Both the position numbers and the translations under genes were made by a program. From positions 1 to 64,000 of the forward strand of contig JAMKCH010049226.1 in the NCBI GenBank assembly GCA_023653785.1: 64,000 bases of DNA. Reading direction: 5' to 3'. Positions within the stretch are counted from its first letter, which is position 1. Each line of letters begins with the position of its first letter. The DNA is from Ophioderma brevispina. Its lineage: Eukaryota > Echinodermata > Ophiuroidea > Amphilepidida > Ophiodermatidae. Positions 35,514-47,744 of the stretch are shown one piece after another. Below the pieces are notes generated by a model. That model saw only the letters and a list, made by a program, of their open reading frames with translations. It had not been told where the DNA came from and searched no databases.

Positions 35514-36488
35514 ACCGAGAAATGAAAGCACAGAAAGCAATGCGATATGAATGTGGCGCATATTTACCAGGAGTTAGTCTCCTATTTATTTCCAATTCCA
35601 AATCAAAGTATTCCAAATATTTATGTATCCAAATTCCAGTTTCTTTCTAATTCCAAAAGCACTCAGCGACCAGGAATGTACTAAACCACTGAGGTTCCCA
35701 CTCCTCAGCAATTTGCCAAAGAGAGTACCGCGGAATGAACAGGCCTAACTACACATTCGAAGTTCCTGTTATAATCCTAATGCATACTGCGACCATTAAT
35801 ATACTAAGCCGTTGTGTTCCCACTCCCCAGCAATTTGCCAAAGAAGGTACCGATCCAATAATATAGCCTAACTTCACACTTGAAGTCCCAATTAGATCCT
35901 TATTGGAATACATACAGATTTACAACTAGTTTAAGCAAATGCGCAATTTGCTAAAGGAACTGACCTATCCACTAGCCTAACTTAAGTTACCATCCAATTT
36001 CATTTATTATATATGCTACAAGTTCAATTTATAGAAGGTTCAGATCCATTAAATAACCCAATTTCTTAAATTTTCCGCACAAAACAAAGATTCAACATAA
36101 TCGTAAGAAAAAACAACCTCCCAAAATTCTAATTACAAAATACAAAAGTCCAATATGTTAAAAGAGCATAAGCAAATATACCAATAAACCCAATAAACCT
36201 AAATTGAGGAAATTAAAAGACCTTCTGCTGGTCTACCACATATCTGGGGGGGAGGGAGGGAAAATTTTATAATTGTCCACAAGCCCAGAAGGGCGACTAA
36301 ACTCCCCGGTGGCAAATAGCGAAGTGACCGTTTCCAGGAAAGCCGGGCAGCTTCCCCGAAAATACAACACCGTGATTGGTTGTGGAAGACAAAAGGGTGA
36401 AGCACGATCGTAACCAAGCAACCCAAAAGGGATCAGAAATCATTTCCCGGTGTTAAATCAGTTTATTGCGTTTTGCAATAAACTTTAT
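35514..36488. repeat. A-only block of about 975 bp with 122-bp tandem repeat
   Basis: Copy B joins 'GAGTTTA' directly to 'AACCCTAAATGAATG' (about 45,530), so this block was inserted in A or lost from B. Within it, 35,668-35,789 and 35,790-35,911 are tandem units ('CGACCA..AATGTACTAA.CC', 'TTCCCACTCCTCAGCAATTT', 'GGTACCG'), with a third partial near 35,940. The block ends in a perfect 9-bp-stem hairpin GTTTATTGC-GTTTT-GCAATAAAC (36,461-36,483), six bases from its right edge. A terminal hairpin recalls Helitron 3' ends, but CTRR and the 5' TC are absent. Confidence 0.6.
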
Positions 36489-37191
36489 TAAACCCTGAAT
36501 GAATGCAGGGTAGTCTATCAAGGAAACTTTTTATGGCACTAACGTATCATGAGACACAGCAAGAATTAAAGGTAAGTTGTATTACGTTGCTTGAAACATT
36601 TCTTATCATCAATATTGGTCTTTACAAATTAAAAATACACATTGTAGAAATAAAATGATGCAATAAATCCAAATACAATCGCATCATTTTATAAAATCAT
36701 TTTATAAATTTTGATCATTTTATAGAAAGTTATCAAAAAAACAAAAACACAAAACAGTAGGTTCTAGAATCTAATTTGATGTTTTTATCATTATTAGTCA
36801 TTATCTGAATGTTTTATTCTATGCTAACAATGTCGACATTTCTGCTAAACCTCGCATTTAAAAGTAATTTTTCCCTCCGTATAGCCCACTCCTACTCACA
36901 GGAAAGACAAAATGTTTCTAAAATTGTGTACTTCCAGACCAAAGACCCTTCTTGAGTGGTTCTTATTTTCTTTCGCAATCGTCTTCAACATAATGAAGAC
37001 CTTACATAGTTCGTGCAGCCAGTTCATGAATAAGACGACTACTATTTCACATTGTTGTAATAATCTGGAGATACTTTACCTTAATTCTTTATTTTGTCTA
37101 CATTATTTCCAAATGAAGCTCATAATCCAATGCTGAGTAGATTACATATATTGAAGGAGGCTAAATATGGAACTCTTGCCAGTATTTTTTA

Positions 37192-37380
37192 CCTTCTTTA
37201 TTAGTAAACAGAAAGCATTGTCTTATAAGTGATAGAGTAATGTTTACTGATTCACACTGACAGGAGGGACTGGATGGCCTTCACATTTTAGACAACACAA
37301 ACAGACGCTCTACTCAGGAAGTAGTCTGACGCCTCAAGCTGGTTGTAAATTTCACTTCTACCTTACCATCAACCTAATAT
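37192..37380. other. Conserved island 3, copy A (partner 46,622-46,810)
   Basis: Nearly identical to its partner ('TTATTAGTAAACAG.AAGCAT' to 'ACCTTACCATCAACCTAATA'), with a few substitutions and one small indel. No frame of note. Confidence 0.5.
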
Positions 37381-37450
37381 TGTTTTTTTTAGATCGGATC
37401 CACTAGTTGTATTTTGCACAAGATATACGATAGTATTCCAAAAATGTTAC

Positions 37451-38178
37451 ATCCACAAACAAAGCTCTCCATTGACGCCTGTATAGTAGATTCTAGTGAC
37501 AAGTCACCGACGCTGAATTCGCGCATGTGTAGTACATTCGGGTGACTGACCTAAATATACACACAATCGAATATGTGTACATTGTACGGTCATGCAAACC
37601 ATGCTTGACCGCGCCCAAAAACACGTTTCCGCGCATATAATTATGACAGCAATCAATACTCCAATTGCAATTCCCAGTTCAAACTTGGTTCCACTGCCGG
37701 AAAAAAGCCATGCATATTTCCATTGTCACCTTCTTTAAAGTGAATGTCACCTTGCAATGATGACACTGTGGGTTCAGGAATGATCTAAGTAATACCGACA
37801 CAGATAGTACATCTCACTAGTCACATTATATCGCACATAATCTACGATTATTTAGGAGTACCTTTTCAACCCTCAATTTCCGGGATTGACGTTACAAACA
37901 TAAAACAAACACCAACACTCAACAACGGAGAGTCTTATTTAAATTCTGTTTTCAGCTTCCGATAGCCGAGACCATACCGGATTTTCCCATTATCATTGCG
38001 CATATAATTTTGACAAACTGAGGTCTAAAAAGTCTCTCGAACGTCATGAACATACATTGAGGAATTTCCAAAATCTCCCCAAGCTGTATCAGAAATATGG
38101 ACCGTCACTACTATCAGTTAATGAGAGTAATGAGCGGCGCTCTTCATTTGTAAATTGTATTGAAAGAAGTGTGTACGT
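37451..38178. other. A-only block flanked by ACATCC direct repeats
   Basis: Copy B has a single ACATCC at about 46,876 joining both flanks; copy A has ACATCC at each end of about 720 extra bp. This fits either an insertion with a 6-bp target duplication or a deletion in B between short direct repeats. The interior has 'GCGCATATAATT' twice and no terminal inverted repeats that I can see. Confidence 0.6.
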
Positions 38179-38999
38179 GACATCCTTATTGCTTGTCAAA
38201 ATTTGTGATTGAGTTTGTCTTGTTCGGACTAAATGAAGAACAACTACTGAAACTATATCACCCAATTAGTTGCATAAATTATAATATAATTACTTATGGA
38301 GGTACGTAAGTTGGGTGTGACGTAATTGATAAAAGTCACGTTTTCAATTGTCATTGCCAGGTGTGATGTGGCATGTGATGGATATCCCAGCTATTTTATT
38401 AAAAATATAAAAACAAAATATTGCTGGCATACTCTGCTGTAATTCCTTTCTCACATACAGGACACATAAAATTATGATAAGACTCCTGATCTATTTATGT
38501 CATTTCATAGCACTTTTGCCTATGATAATTGAATTTTAATGAGTGAGGTTTGAAATGGTATTCTTTTTTTCAAATAAATAATGCCTGTCAACATTTCAAT
38601 CAGTCCAATTCAGAATTTGATTATACACACTGTATCGTATGGTACTGCCATACTAAACATAAATTTTAAAATTTTTACTTCATAAAAACAACAAAAATCT
38701 GATTATGTCAAACTTTACATTAACACACACACATAAAATTTTGAAATTTCTGAATGCCTCTTTAATAATCGGATAATGAATTTCGCCAGTAAGGTCCAAC
38801 ATAGTTGCCGCTACATGTATTAGTCAATAATTAGTATATTTAATTGATACAATTAATCTTTATAATTATATAAACTGATACAATTTGAGCAAATCTTTGT
38901 TGTATAGCAGACGGGATAAAACCAACTTTATCACAGATGCTGACACAAAATACGGTATACGATTCTTTTAAGAAAAATATTTAATTCAATAGATTTTCA

Positions 39000-40260
39000 T
39001 TTCAATGCACTACAGAACAAACTCCACAATGTCTTTTAAGGATATTTCGTTCCCTCTTTCTCGGCAATGTTTTGTGTCCAAATAGCGCAGCATGTACCTG
39101 GTGAATTACCTAGAGTTATTCGTTGCTTTTCACTTCTATTTAATTTTGTGCATCAGCCTTCTTCCTGTTGAAATGTTGTCTTGCAACAATAATAAAGGTG
39201 CAATATTGCCCTGGAAGTTCATCTTACGCTGCATTTCGAGATTTTAGCACCTCTTTTATTTATGGTTCAATGCTGATATCCTTGAAAAACAATATTTATA
39301 AGATATTCACGCCGGGAGGGGGATGGGGAATTTCGGAGTATCGCCATACAGCGTGTCTATTTTTCTTCTCAACAAATTTTGGTTCCATTTATGCCCATCC
39401 ACCATAAATGGGTCGTAAATTCAAATTCGAACAAAATATTCGCTTGGTCAGCTTAATAATGCATCGATTGCCATCAAACGCCAGCGGCGATGTTGTACCA
39501 ATCATCAATAATTTGCCAATAAGGCAAAGGGCTTTTACCCGTTTTCCAAACACCCTTCTATTGATTTCAATTTCTTACTTCATAAATTAACTCAGATCTT
39601 AATTCCGATCTTTTGAATTGAGGACAAATGTATTTTACATATTCTCAACATTACTCATTATAATCCTTCCTAATTTCTTTTCATTATAAAGGTTACTTCA
39701 AATGCAGCCTGTCGGAGTCGAGTTCTATTTCCATGAAAACAAAATCGGAAATTGAAATACCACCCTCATACGTTCCGTCGTGAATTGTTTTTTCTTTGAG
39801 TATTGATTTTTATGCAAGGAAATTGGTCACGTGACACACGGGGTACTGACCAAGCTAGGACCAGTTCAAGAACTCTCGCTGGGATTCAATAACAACATAA
39901 ATTCTCCTGGAAGTTAAATCACATCGCTGGTCATTCTAATTGAATCGTATATTTTTGCAAATAAAACAGGAAGAGGTTTGCCGTGCCGTGCCTCCCTTGA
40001 ATCGTCATCATGTTTGAATAAAATGCTTAACAGTAGCCTTAAAACGAGAATGGCAAATAATAGTGAATTCGTGATACCATCCTCTAAATATTTTTTTTTT
40101 ATTTTAATCATTATCTCTGCTTTTAATGGAGCATCGACAACGGAGTGGTCTCAAAAACATTTGTACTTTTTCAGACGCAAATTTTTCGAGTGGGAGATAC
40201 GATAAAGTTGTTTTATGATATTCCTAAATTACAACATCTTTGTGGTAAATGATGGGATCG
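39000..40260. other. Conserved island 4, copy A (partner 47,745-48,985)
   Basis: The longest high-identity stretch of the duplication. In 39,408-39,590 against 48,153-48,335 there are three changes in 183 bp, and all three alter the residue of the 60-codon frame. 39,690-40,130 is also about 97 percent alike. By contrast 38,380-38,900 against 47,050-47,660 is about 80 percent alike with many indels. Best read as non-coding DNA under constraint or gene conversion. Confidence 0.55.
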
Positions 40261-41439
40261 GTGCTAATCTAGAATAAATATCATAGTAAAATATACATCT
40301 TTTTTAATAATATTAAATATGCCTTACAAGTCGCATTCCAACACGTTTGCTCAAAGTTCGCAACATCGGTGTAGTACGAGTCTGGGGAGCGAGATAAATC
40401 CATTAATGAAAGTGTCTCGTTAACATTTTGGCCACACTGTAAATACAGTGTTTAGGTAATTAGTGTTTAGCATTTTAATGACTGATATTTTTAAATTCTA
40501 AAATTGTGCTTCGAAACACGAATCTTGTCTCCATTTTCTGAACACTGTATTTACAATGCAGGAATAGAGATGAATATGAATGACAATGAATAACAACTGA
40601 CATTGGAATAAGCCAAGCGTGCTCTGCTTTTTATTCAGAAGTATGTGGAAGATTGTATTAGTTAAGGAAAGTTTGAGATATGAAGTAAAATTTTGCAATA
40701 GAACGCTTTTTTATTATTAATTGAGAAATTATTATATATTGATGTCAAAGTCTAGAACATCCAGAGTATGGAACATGTAAATTTTAAATGGAGGTAAAAT
40801 TGAAAATGTTCCAAAGGTTGTAAAAATTATTTGTTGACTCGTTAGGTTTGAAATAATGTCCTATCTCTGGCTTTTAGTTTTAGTATTATAGTTCCGATTC
40901 TGTAGAAACTTTGCCAATTCTTGTCTTGTTATACAACAGAAAATGTATATTTACTCTTATGTTTTATTCTTCAATGTGTAACTGAGATAGTAATCGTTCC
41001 CCGCGCCCGTAGACTTTGTGGTCCGTTGCAACATATTGCTTTCTCAACAAATGTCATAAAAAGTGCAATTAATTTATTTTGGTCTTATACACCCCGTAGG
41101 GTGGGCATTCCTCCTTATCCATCTGTCTCGGCCCTCGTCTTCCCTTTCTTAGCAACTGAACTTTTAATAATTGTTTTTAATCGTTAGGACAAGACAGCAC
41201 TATGATTGGTAATTTTGATATTTTACCAATTTAACTCTGTACAAACCACATCACTTAAAACACATCTCCTTCTACCTACACTTCTAGACTTTTGATAAGC
41301 TATAATTTTGTAAAGTTTTCTTAGACTAATTACAAACAATTTGCTTCTGTTGGAATTAATTGAGGTCATTCTGTGTTTGTCTTTAATTTTCCTGGACTAC
41401 ATTTAGAGACTACTGACATCAAAGTAGCTGTGAGAAATT

Positions 41440-41640
41440 TTATAGACCACTGGTCACACAGTAAATTCAGGTGGATCGCATGTGTTCAAGCGTGATGGAT
41501 AATAACTCACAGATGTAAGACTACTAATTGCCTATACCAAAAAACGTAAGGCACAACAATATTATTTTCATTTAGGTTATTTAAAAATCAGCAGGACTTT
41601 GGACACAAAAAATACCACAAACATCTGTGAGATCTTTTTT
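41440..41640. other. Conserved island 5, copy A (partner 50,100-50,295)
   Basis: 'GTAAATTCAGGTGGATCGC', 'AGCGTGATGGATAATAACTC' and 'TACCAAAAAACGTAAGGCAC' match the partner almost base for base, with a short ATATT indel. No coding frame. Confidence 0.45.
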
Positions 41641-42176
41641 GTGATATTCAACGCAATAACTTACAATCAACAAGTACCGCACAATAGCAGATTTTGGAAT
41701 AAATCTGTTGGTTTGACAGGCAATGAAATTTCATAAAATATGCACAGTATGTAGCTTTTGGAATAAATCAGTTAACTGCGTCGCAATTGATATTATTTGT
41801 TTCATCTGGTTTTGTCTTAAAGACATGAAACAGCTATCTCGTAAAGAGAAAACAATTCTATAACATTCTCAGATATGATGAAAATAGCATATTGTTCAGT
41901 TATTACTGTTTTTTGATATTCAATTTTGTCTTCATACACGTGCGGACATTGACTTTTAGAGAATTAAGATAAATGCTTTTTAATTGAACACAGCTTTAAT
42001 TCAGATCGAGAGATACACTACACATCATAACTTATCAAGACCTGCGTTTACATAGGGGGTCATTAGCATTTGATTATTATGAACTACTAATAAGTTCAAA
42101 ACATTAATATACAAGATGACCCAATAAAAACTTTACCCAAATGAATTTTTTCCATTTTTTTTTAATTTGGGTGCAC

Positions 42177-42243
<67 letters not shown>

Positions 42244-42353
42244 GATGATGATGATGATGATTGATGATGATGATGATGATTGATGATGATGATGATGATT
42301 GATGATGATGATGATGATGATGCTGATGATTGATGATGATGATGATGATGATG
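42177..42353. repeat. (GAT)n microsatellite at the duplication junction
   Basis: About 60 GAT units, with regular single-T interruptions (GATTGATGATGAT) every 15-18 bp in the middle. It lies between the end of copy A (about 42,125) and the start of copy B (about 42,368). The minus frame here is poly-His/Ser/Ile and not a gene. Confidence 0.95.
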
Positions 42354-42596
42354 GCAGCTCATGGACTATTCAAACATTATTACATCGATAAGAATAACAC
42401 AATATTTAGCACGTTTCCCTTCTCACTCTGTATCGCATGATAATAACTGCACAGACGGTGAATGAGATGAAATTAGTAGTTACAAGATAACACTTTACAG
42501 GACAATGTTTGGTTAAAGTAACTCACTTTGCGGGGAAAACAATTACTCTGTAGTATATAAACAAGCAAAATGTTGTATACAAAGCTTTAGTACTAT

Positions 42597-42850
42597 ATTC
42601 TACAATCTTGAAAAAATGGTTGGGACACTTTGAACGATTTTCGGAAAGGAAAAAATGTTCCCACGTGTCAACAACCAATGTTGAATGGGGTATCGTCATC
42701 AGCAGTCTTGTCAATTCTCCCAACATTGATTGAAGGGGGTTGAGGAAGGATACGTTGAAGTGGAAGGTTGGGGCTTTCAATTGAGTGAGAATTTTTGTTC
42801 GAGCTTGCAGGCTCTCAACTCTGGCCCGGGTGAGCAATGTAGGAAATTGT
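42597..42850 (-). repeat. Interspersed repeat R2, copy 3 (most complete)
   Basis: Minus strand, with the complete order from 'CGGGCCAGAGTTGAGAGCCT' through 'TTCAATCAATGTTGGGAGAA', 'GATGACGATACCCCATTCAA' and 'AAAATCGTTCAAAGTGTCCC' to 'TTCAAGATTGTAGAATA'. A frame of 104 codons is not kept in the other copies. Confidence 0.85.
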
Positions 42851-43426
42851 AGTGTTTTTTTTTTTCAAAATTGTAGCGTGTTACGAAATTGGCGTGAAAT
42901 GTTTTAAGATACAACAGCATCCGGCGAAAATGTCATGAATATAAATTTTAATAAAGTAATACATATTTGAACACCATTTTTTTCGTTCCATTCTCTACAA
43001 CAACTGATCTGCTAATTCTCAACTGGCAAAAGGTATTAAACAGATCATCAATTAAACAGAGAAAATAACATAATTACAATAAAAAAGCAGAACTAGCACA
43101 TGAAGCTACCGTACATATACCCGATAGTCGTACATCCCTGACAGTAATTGATTGTGGATTATAGTTCATCTTAAGCTTGATTCCTGAACAGAATCCCAAA
43201 TTGAAGTTATGTGCTGGCTTTCTGATAAGTTTCCTGTTGTATTTAATTATAAATTTGTGTGAAGGAAAATGGATTACAGCTGTCCCTTTTGCTGTTTTGA
43301 TTCTATAAAAAATATAAGTAGACCGTAAATAAACCGCATAGAGGACTGTACCAGATATTTTTATAATCTTTTCAAATTCGTATTAATACGCCAGAAAACT
43401 TCTAAAACGAGTACGTTATTTCCAGG

Positions 43427-43727
43427 ATATACATTTTATAAAATGGTGATGATGTACTCACTTTGCTTCTCAGTCCTTTACCATACCCGATCTATAGGGA
43501 GAAAATCTATTACGAATATTCATCTTGTCCCTGAAGAGAAAAGACTTAAGGTAATTGAAGTTAGCTCGACCAAAAATTCTCACGGTATCATTAATTATAT
43601 ATTGCTGACAATACCGGGGAGTTCTGTAATACTCGAGTCAATGGGCGATTATTGTAAATTATTTATCTCCTCGATTGTAGAATACGGCATATGTCGTTTA
43701 GTCTATTTTTAACTCGGATAACTTTTA
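43427..43727. other. Conserved island 1, copy B
   Basis: Partner of 32,325-32,625 (offset 11,104). Confidence 0.55.
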
Positions 43728-44146
43728 TGATCTAACTTATTAGAGGGGAAATGTATGCATGTCCATTACCTAAACAATTCAAAGAATAATGACTTTAAAA
43801 ATAGTGATCTATTTTAGTTTGTTTTTGTTTACCTAATGATGCAATATGTACCACATTTACACTCCAAAATACAACAAGCGTAGAGATACTGCTGGAGGGA
43901 ATGAACGTCAAGCTTATAAAGGGAGAATGCCAACGACTTCCTGAGTAAATTAATTATCCATTTCTTCATACGTCCAGTATTGTTATGCTCTGATTACTTA
44001 AGCTAAGTTCAATTTAAGTTGAGGCTTACATGGCTTCGCGACAATATAATGCACAGTATTCTTTGTTGCTCAAATCTTTCAATAATTTGTAGAAAGAAGT
44101 ATACGCATCATGATCAAACTCCCATGGAAAGTGGTTATCTGGGTTG

Positions 44147-44208
44147 GGTCCCTAGGGACCCCCCCTTGGGCACTAACGGAAGTTTTTTTTAGCTTGGGCA
44201 CTTAAGTG
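44147..44208 (+). mobile_element. Lone right end of a TTAA-family element in copy B
   Basis: A perfect palindrome GGTCCCTAGGGACC (44,147-44,160), C-run, 'TTGGGCACTAACGGAAG', then 'TTGGGCACTTAAGTG' followed by TTAA (44,209-44,212). Copy A has 'GCATTAAAATATAGAGCG' at the same spot, an intact TTAA without an element. This directly shows insertion into TTAA; the left part and about 100 bp of flank were later lost from B. Confidence 0.8.
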
Positions 44209-44223
44209 TTAAAAGATAGAACG

Positions 44224-44543
44224 TATTTCGACAGAATAACTCTCTATGTTTCCAAGCAAAAGCCTTTGTGAATATCACGAGTCAATTAAACCTGTCAAGG
44301 TCTCTACGCCATGAAATAGTACGACAGCTTCCAAGTAGAATATTAACAATATCTTGAGACCGGTAAGAGATACGGAGTATCAATATTAGTGAAGGCGGCA
44401 CTGCAAGTTGTTAACATGCGCGTGTGTTGTCATTTTGGTCAATCGGAGGACCCACAACGTCAATGGTCGTCCTCACAAGAGTTATTGCGTTAACCAACAA
44501 GGGTCCTTGTTCAGCTGAATCAAAGTAGCATTGATTTTATCAA
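44224..44543. other. Conserved island 2, copy B
   Basis: Partner of 33,481-33,800 (offset 10,743). Confidence 0.55.
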
Positions 44544-44993
44544 CAAGTTTAATTTTTTTGGGCGAGGAAGAGCACGTCCACTTCACCCGAGGTATTGATC
44601 TGCCGAATTAAATCTGTTTTAAGAAGATGGTTGGGAACACCTAATTTGTGTGCTTGGTTGCTACAAACAATTGACCCTTATATTTACAACCATGGGCAAC
44701 CAGTGGAAGTGATTTGGTTCACTATATTTTAGTTACAACTATCACCTTAGTGAACTGGAGGAGAGCTTACATTTCATTTACTCCTTGAACCTTACACCAT
44801 ATATTTAGCCTATGTATTCCACTTAGGTAAATTCTTCAATTCGCAAATATAATTTTAATTCAAACAATTTTAATAGTTTTATAGATTTTACCGATGTTTT
44901 CTGTGTAGTGCAATTTCACGACAATAACATAATTCCCAATCTGTCTAAAATGGTATTATATCATTCTTCAAATTAAAAAATTACTTCCTTTAA

Positions 44994-45050
44994 CAATTAG
45001 TGCCTAGGGTGTTTTCACCATTGGTAGTTTTGGTGTTCTTTTTTCATCAC
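44994..45050 (+). mobile_element. Remnant of TTAA element in copy B
   Basis: TTAA then CAATTAGTGCCTAGGGTG and 'TTTTCACCATTGGTA', matching the first bases of 34,270-34,980. Most of the body, including the palindromes, is deleted. Presence in both copies places this insertion before the segmental duplication. Confidence 0.75.
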
Positions 45051-46289
45051 ATAAATCGTATCAAAAAGACAAGGCATTGTATTTTCTTTTTATTTCCTGT
45101 AACTTGCTTGTTAAGATCTTGAGATATAATGTACCAGATTGTCTCCATGCGCCCCAATCCATTCCCGACCACCTATCTATATAAATTGCAAGCTTTGCTT
45201 AAGATTTTCGGACTAACAACGCCCACGTTGTTGAATAATATTTCAAGACAGCCCGCCACCTGTAGATGACACCTTGACCACCATATATTACTTGTACTTC
45301 CAGGTCACGTATTGATTTGATTCGAATGACGATTACTATGAAAACGAGCAGCTTTTGTTAGAAGCTACTACATAAGTGAAGTGGAAGACCTCTACGATCA
45401 ACTCAAAGAAAACAACACTCCAATCTGAGAAAAATTTAAAATTAATGGATGAATTATCCTTGGCAAAACAATTAAAAAGATGTTAGCATGTGTTACACTA
45501 TAGTATATCCCATCTTGAACAAGCATGAGTTTAAACCCTAAATGAATGAATGATCGTCTGTCAAGGAAAATTCTTAGGTTACTGATGTATCATAAGACAG
45601 AAAGAATTAAAGGGAAGTCGCATACTACAACGGCTTGAGATATTTCTAGTCATAATTTGATCAATATTGGTCTGGGAAAATTAAAAATACACATTTAAGA
45701 AAGAAAACGATGCAATGAATCCAAACACAATCGCATCACAATCATTTTATAAATTTTGATAATTTTATAGAAAGTTATCAAAAACTTTTAAATTACAGTA
45801 GAGTGGCCTAATTGGACACGATACAAACATTTGCTCATCGGAATCATTGCAATTTCCAAGGAATAGGTTGCTTGAGAATATCTAAAAAGCCATAAACAAA
45901 ACAGAAGGTTATAGAATGAAATATACATTTAATTTGATGTTTTATCATTATTAGGCATTATCGGAATTTTTATTCTATGCTAACAACGTCGACATTCCTG
46001 CTAACCCTTCTATTCAAAATGCGTTACCCATAAGAAAGACAAAATGTTTCCTAAATTTGTGTATTTCCAGACCAAAGACTCTTCTTGCGTGGTTCTTATT
46101 TTCTTTCGCAATCGTCTTCAATATAATGAAGGCCTCACATAATTCGTGCAGTCTAGTCCGATCATGTACATGACGACTCTTCTTTCACATTCTTGTAATA
46201 ATCTGGAGATACTTTACCTTAATTCCTTATTTTGTCTAGGTTTTTCCAAATGATGATCATATCCAATGCTGAGTAGATTACATATGGGA

Positions 46290-46435
46290 GAAAGATTAAG
46301 ATACAAAAGCTCGAAATGATTGCGATTGTTGATGCTTGCTGACGATGACGATTATTATGGATTGTAAAAATGGAAAATTAAGATAATTGAGAAGATGATG
46401 ATGATGATGAAAATGAAAATTAAGATAATTGAGAA

Positions 46436-46489
<54 letters not shown>

Positions 46490-46600
46490 GACGACGAGGA
46501 CGACGATGACGACGATTTTTTTTATTTATGGTCTAACACTAACAAATACCAATTTTTTTTTTAATGTTACACATAGAACTTCGAAGGGGACTAAATATGG
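46290..46600 (+). mobile_element. B-only insert carrying a (GAT)n tract
   Basis: Absent from A at about 37,152. It contains 'GAAATGATTGCGATTGTTGATG', 'GGAAAATTAAGATAATTGAG' and (GAT)n, which are the inverse of the sequence around the ATC tracts at 56,430-56,530 and 56,819-56,985. The same unit with its microsatellite thus occurs at least three times in this window. Its right part (46,517-46,600) matches 34,720-34,825. Probably a mobile element that carries the microsatellite with it. Confidence 0.65.
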
Positions 46601-46621
46601 AACTCTTACCAGTATTTTTTC

Positions 46622-46810
46622 ACCTTCTTTATTAGTAAACAGTAAGCATTGTCTTATAAGTGATAGAATAATGTTTACTGATTCACACTGACAGGAGGGA
46701 CTGGATGGCCTTCACATTTTAGACAACACAAACAGACGCTCTACTCAAGGACAAGTAGTCTGACGCCTCAAGCTGGTTGTAAATTTCACTTCTACCTTAC
46801 CATCAACCTA
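46622..46810. other. Conserved island 3, copy B
   Basis: Partner of 37,192-37,380. Confidence 0.5.
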
Positions 46811-47744
46811 ATAATTTTATATCGGATCGACTAGTTGTATTTTGCACAAGATATACCAATGTATTCCAACAATCTTACATCCTTAATGCTTGTCAAAATT
46901 TGTGATTGAGTAATTATTCTTGTTCGGACTAAATGAAGAATAACTAATGAAACTATATCACCCTTATTTGTTTAATAATTACTTAATTCACGTAAAGTAA
47001 CTAACATATTTATTACCCAGTTAAAAGTCACGTTTTCAATGGTCATAGCCATGTATGTTGTGGCATGTCTTTGACGGATCAGCTATTTTATTAAAATATA
47101 TCATATAATCAAAACAAATATTGCTACTATACGCTGCTGTAATTCCTTTCTCAGATACAGAACAATAATTATGATAAAATACCTGATCTATTTATGTCAT
47201 TCCATAGCACCCTTGTCAATGATAATTGAATTTTAATGAGTGAGGTTTAAAAGGCCGATTCAGAGATTTCTTGAGGATGAAGCCCTCAATTTACAAACAA
47301 ATCGAATCTTTTTTTCATATAAATAATGCTTATCAACATGTCAATCAGTCCAATTCGGAATTTGATTATGCACACAGTATCGTATGGTACTGCCATACTA
47401 CACATAAATGTTTACTCATCAAAACAACAAAAATCTGATTATGTCAAACTTTAAATTTGACACACGCTCCCACACACACACAATTTTGAAATCCTTGAAT
47501 CCCTCTTTAATAATCGGATAATGATCGAATTTCGCCAATAAAATCCAACATAGTTGCCGTTACAAGTATTAGTCAATAATTAGTATATTTAATTGATACA
47601 ATTAATCTTTATAATTATTAGTGAAACAATTTGAGCAATCTTTGTTGTATAGTAGACGAGATAACACAAACTTTGCCACAGATGCTGAGACAAAAATACG
47701 GCACACGGTTCTTTTAAGAAAAATATTTCATTTCAATTGATTTT

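Larger units (their letters stand above)
31065..42125 (+). repeat. Segmental duplication copy A (about 11.1 kb)
   Basis: From 'GTTCAAACATGATTACATCG' to about 'ACATTAATATACAAGATGACC', this DNA repeats in the same order and orientation at 42,368-50,895. The offset starts at about 11.3 kb and shrinks to about 8.7 kb as A-only blocks accumulate: a SINE (31,643-31,927), R1 (32,903-33,258), part of a TTAA element, 35,514-36,488 and 37,451-38,178. Identity is roughly 80-90 percent in most parts and about 97 percent in a few islands. No intact gene lies inside. Confidence 0.95.

Noticed and set aside
36199..36426. 75-codon minus frame in the A-only block as a gene
   Set aside because: Overlapping second frame, G-run-derived proline stretch, no domain, and the block is absent from copy B.
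39408..39590. 60-codon frame kept in both duplicates (also 48,153-48,335)
   Set aside because: All three base differences change the residue; the surrounding non-coding DNA is equally conserved.
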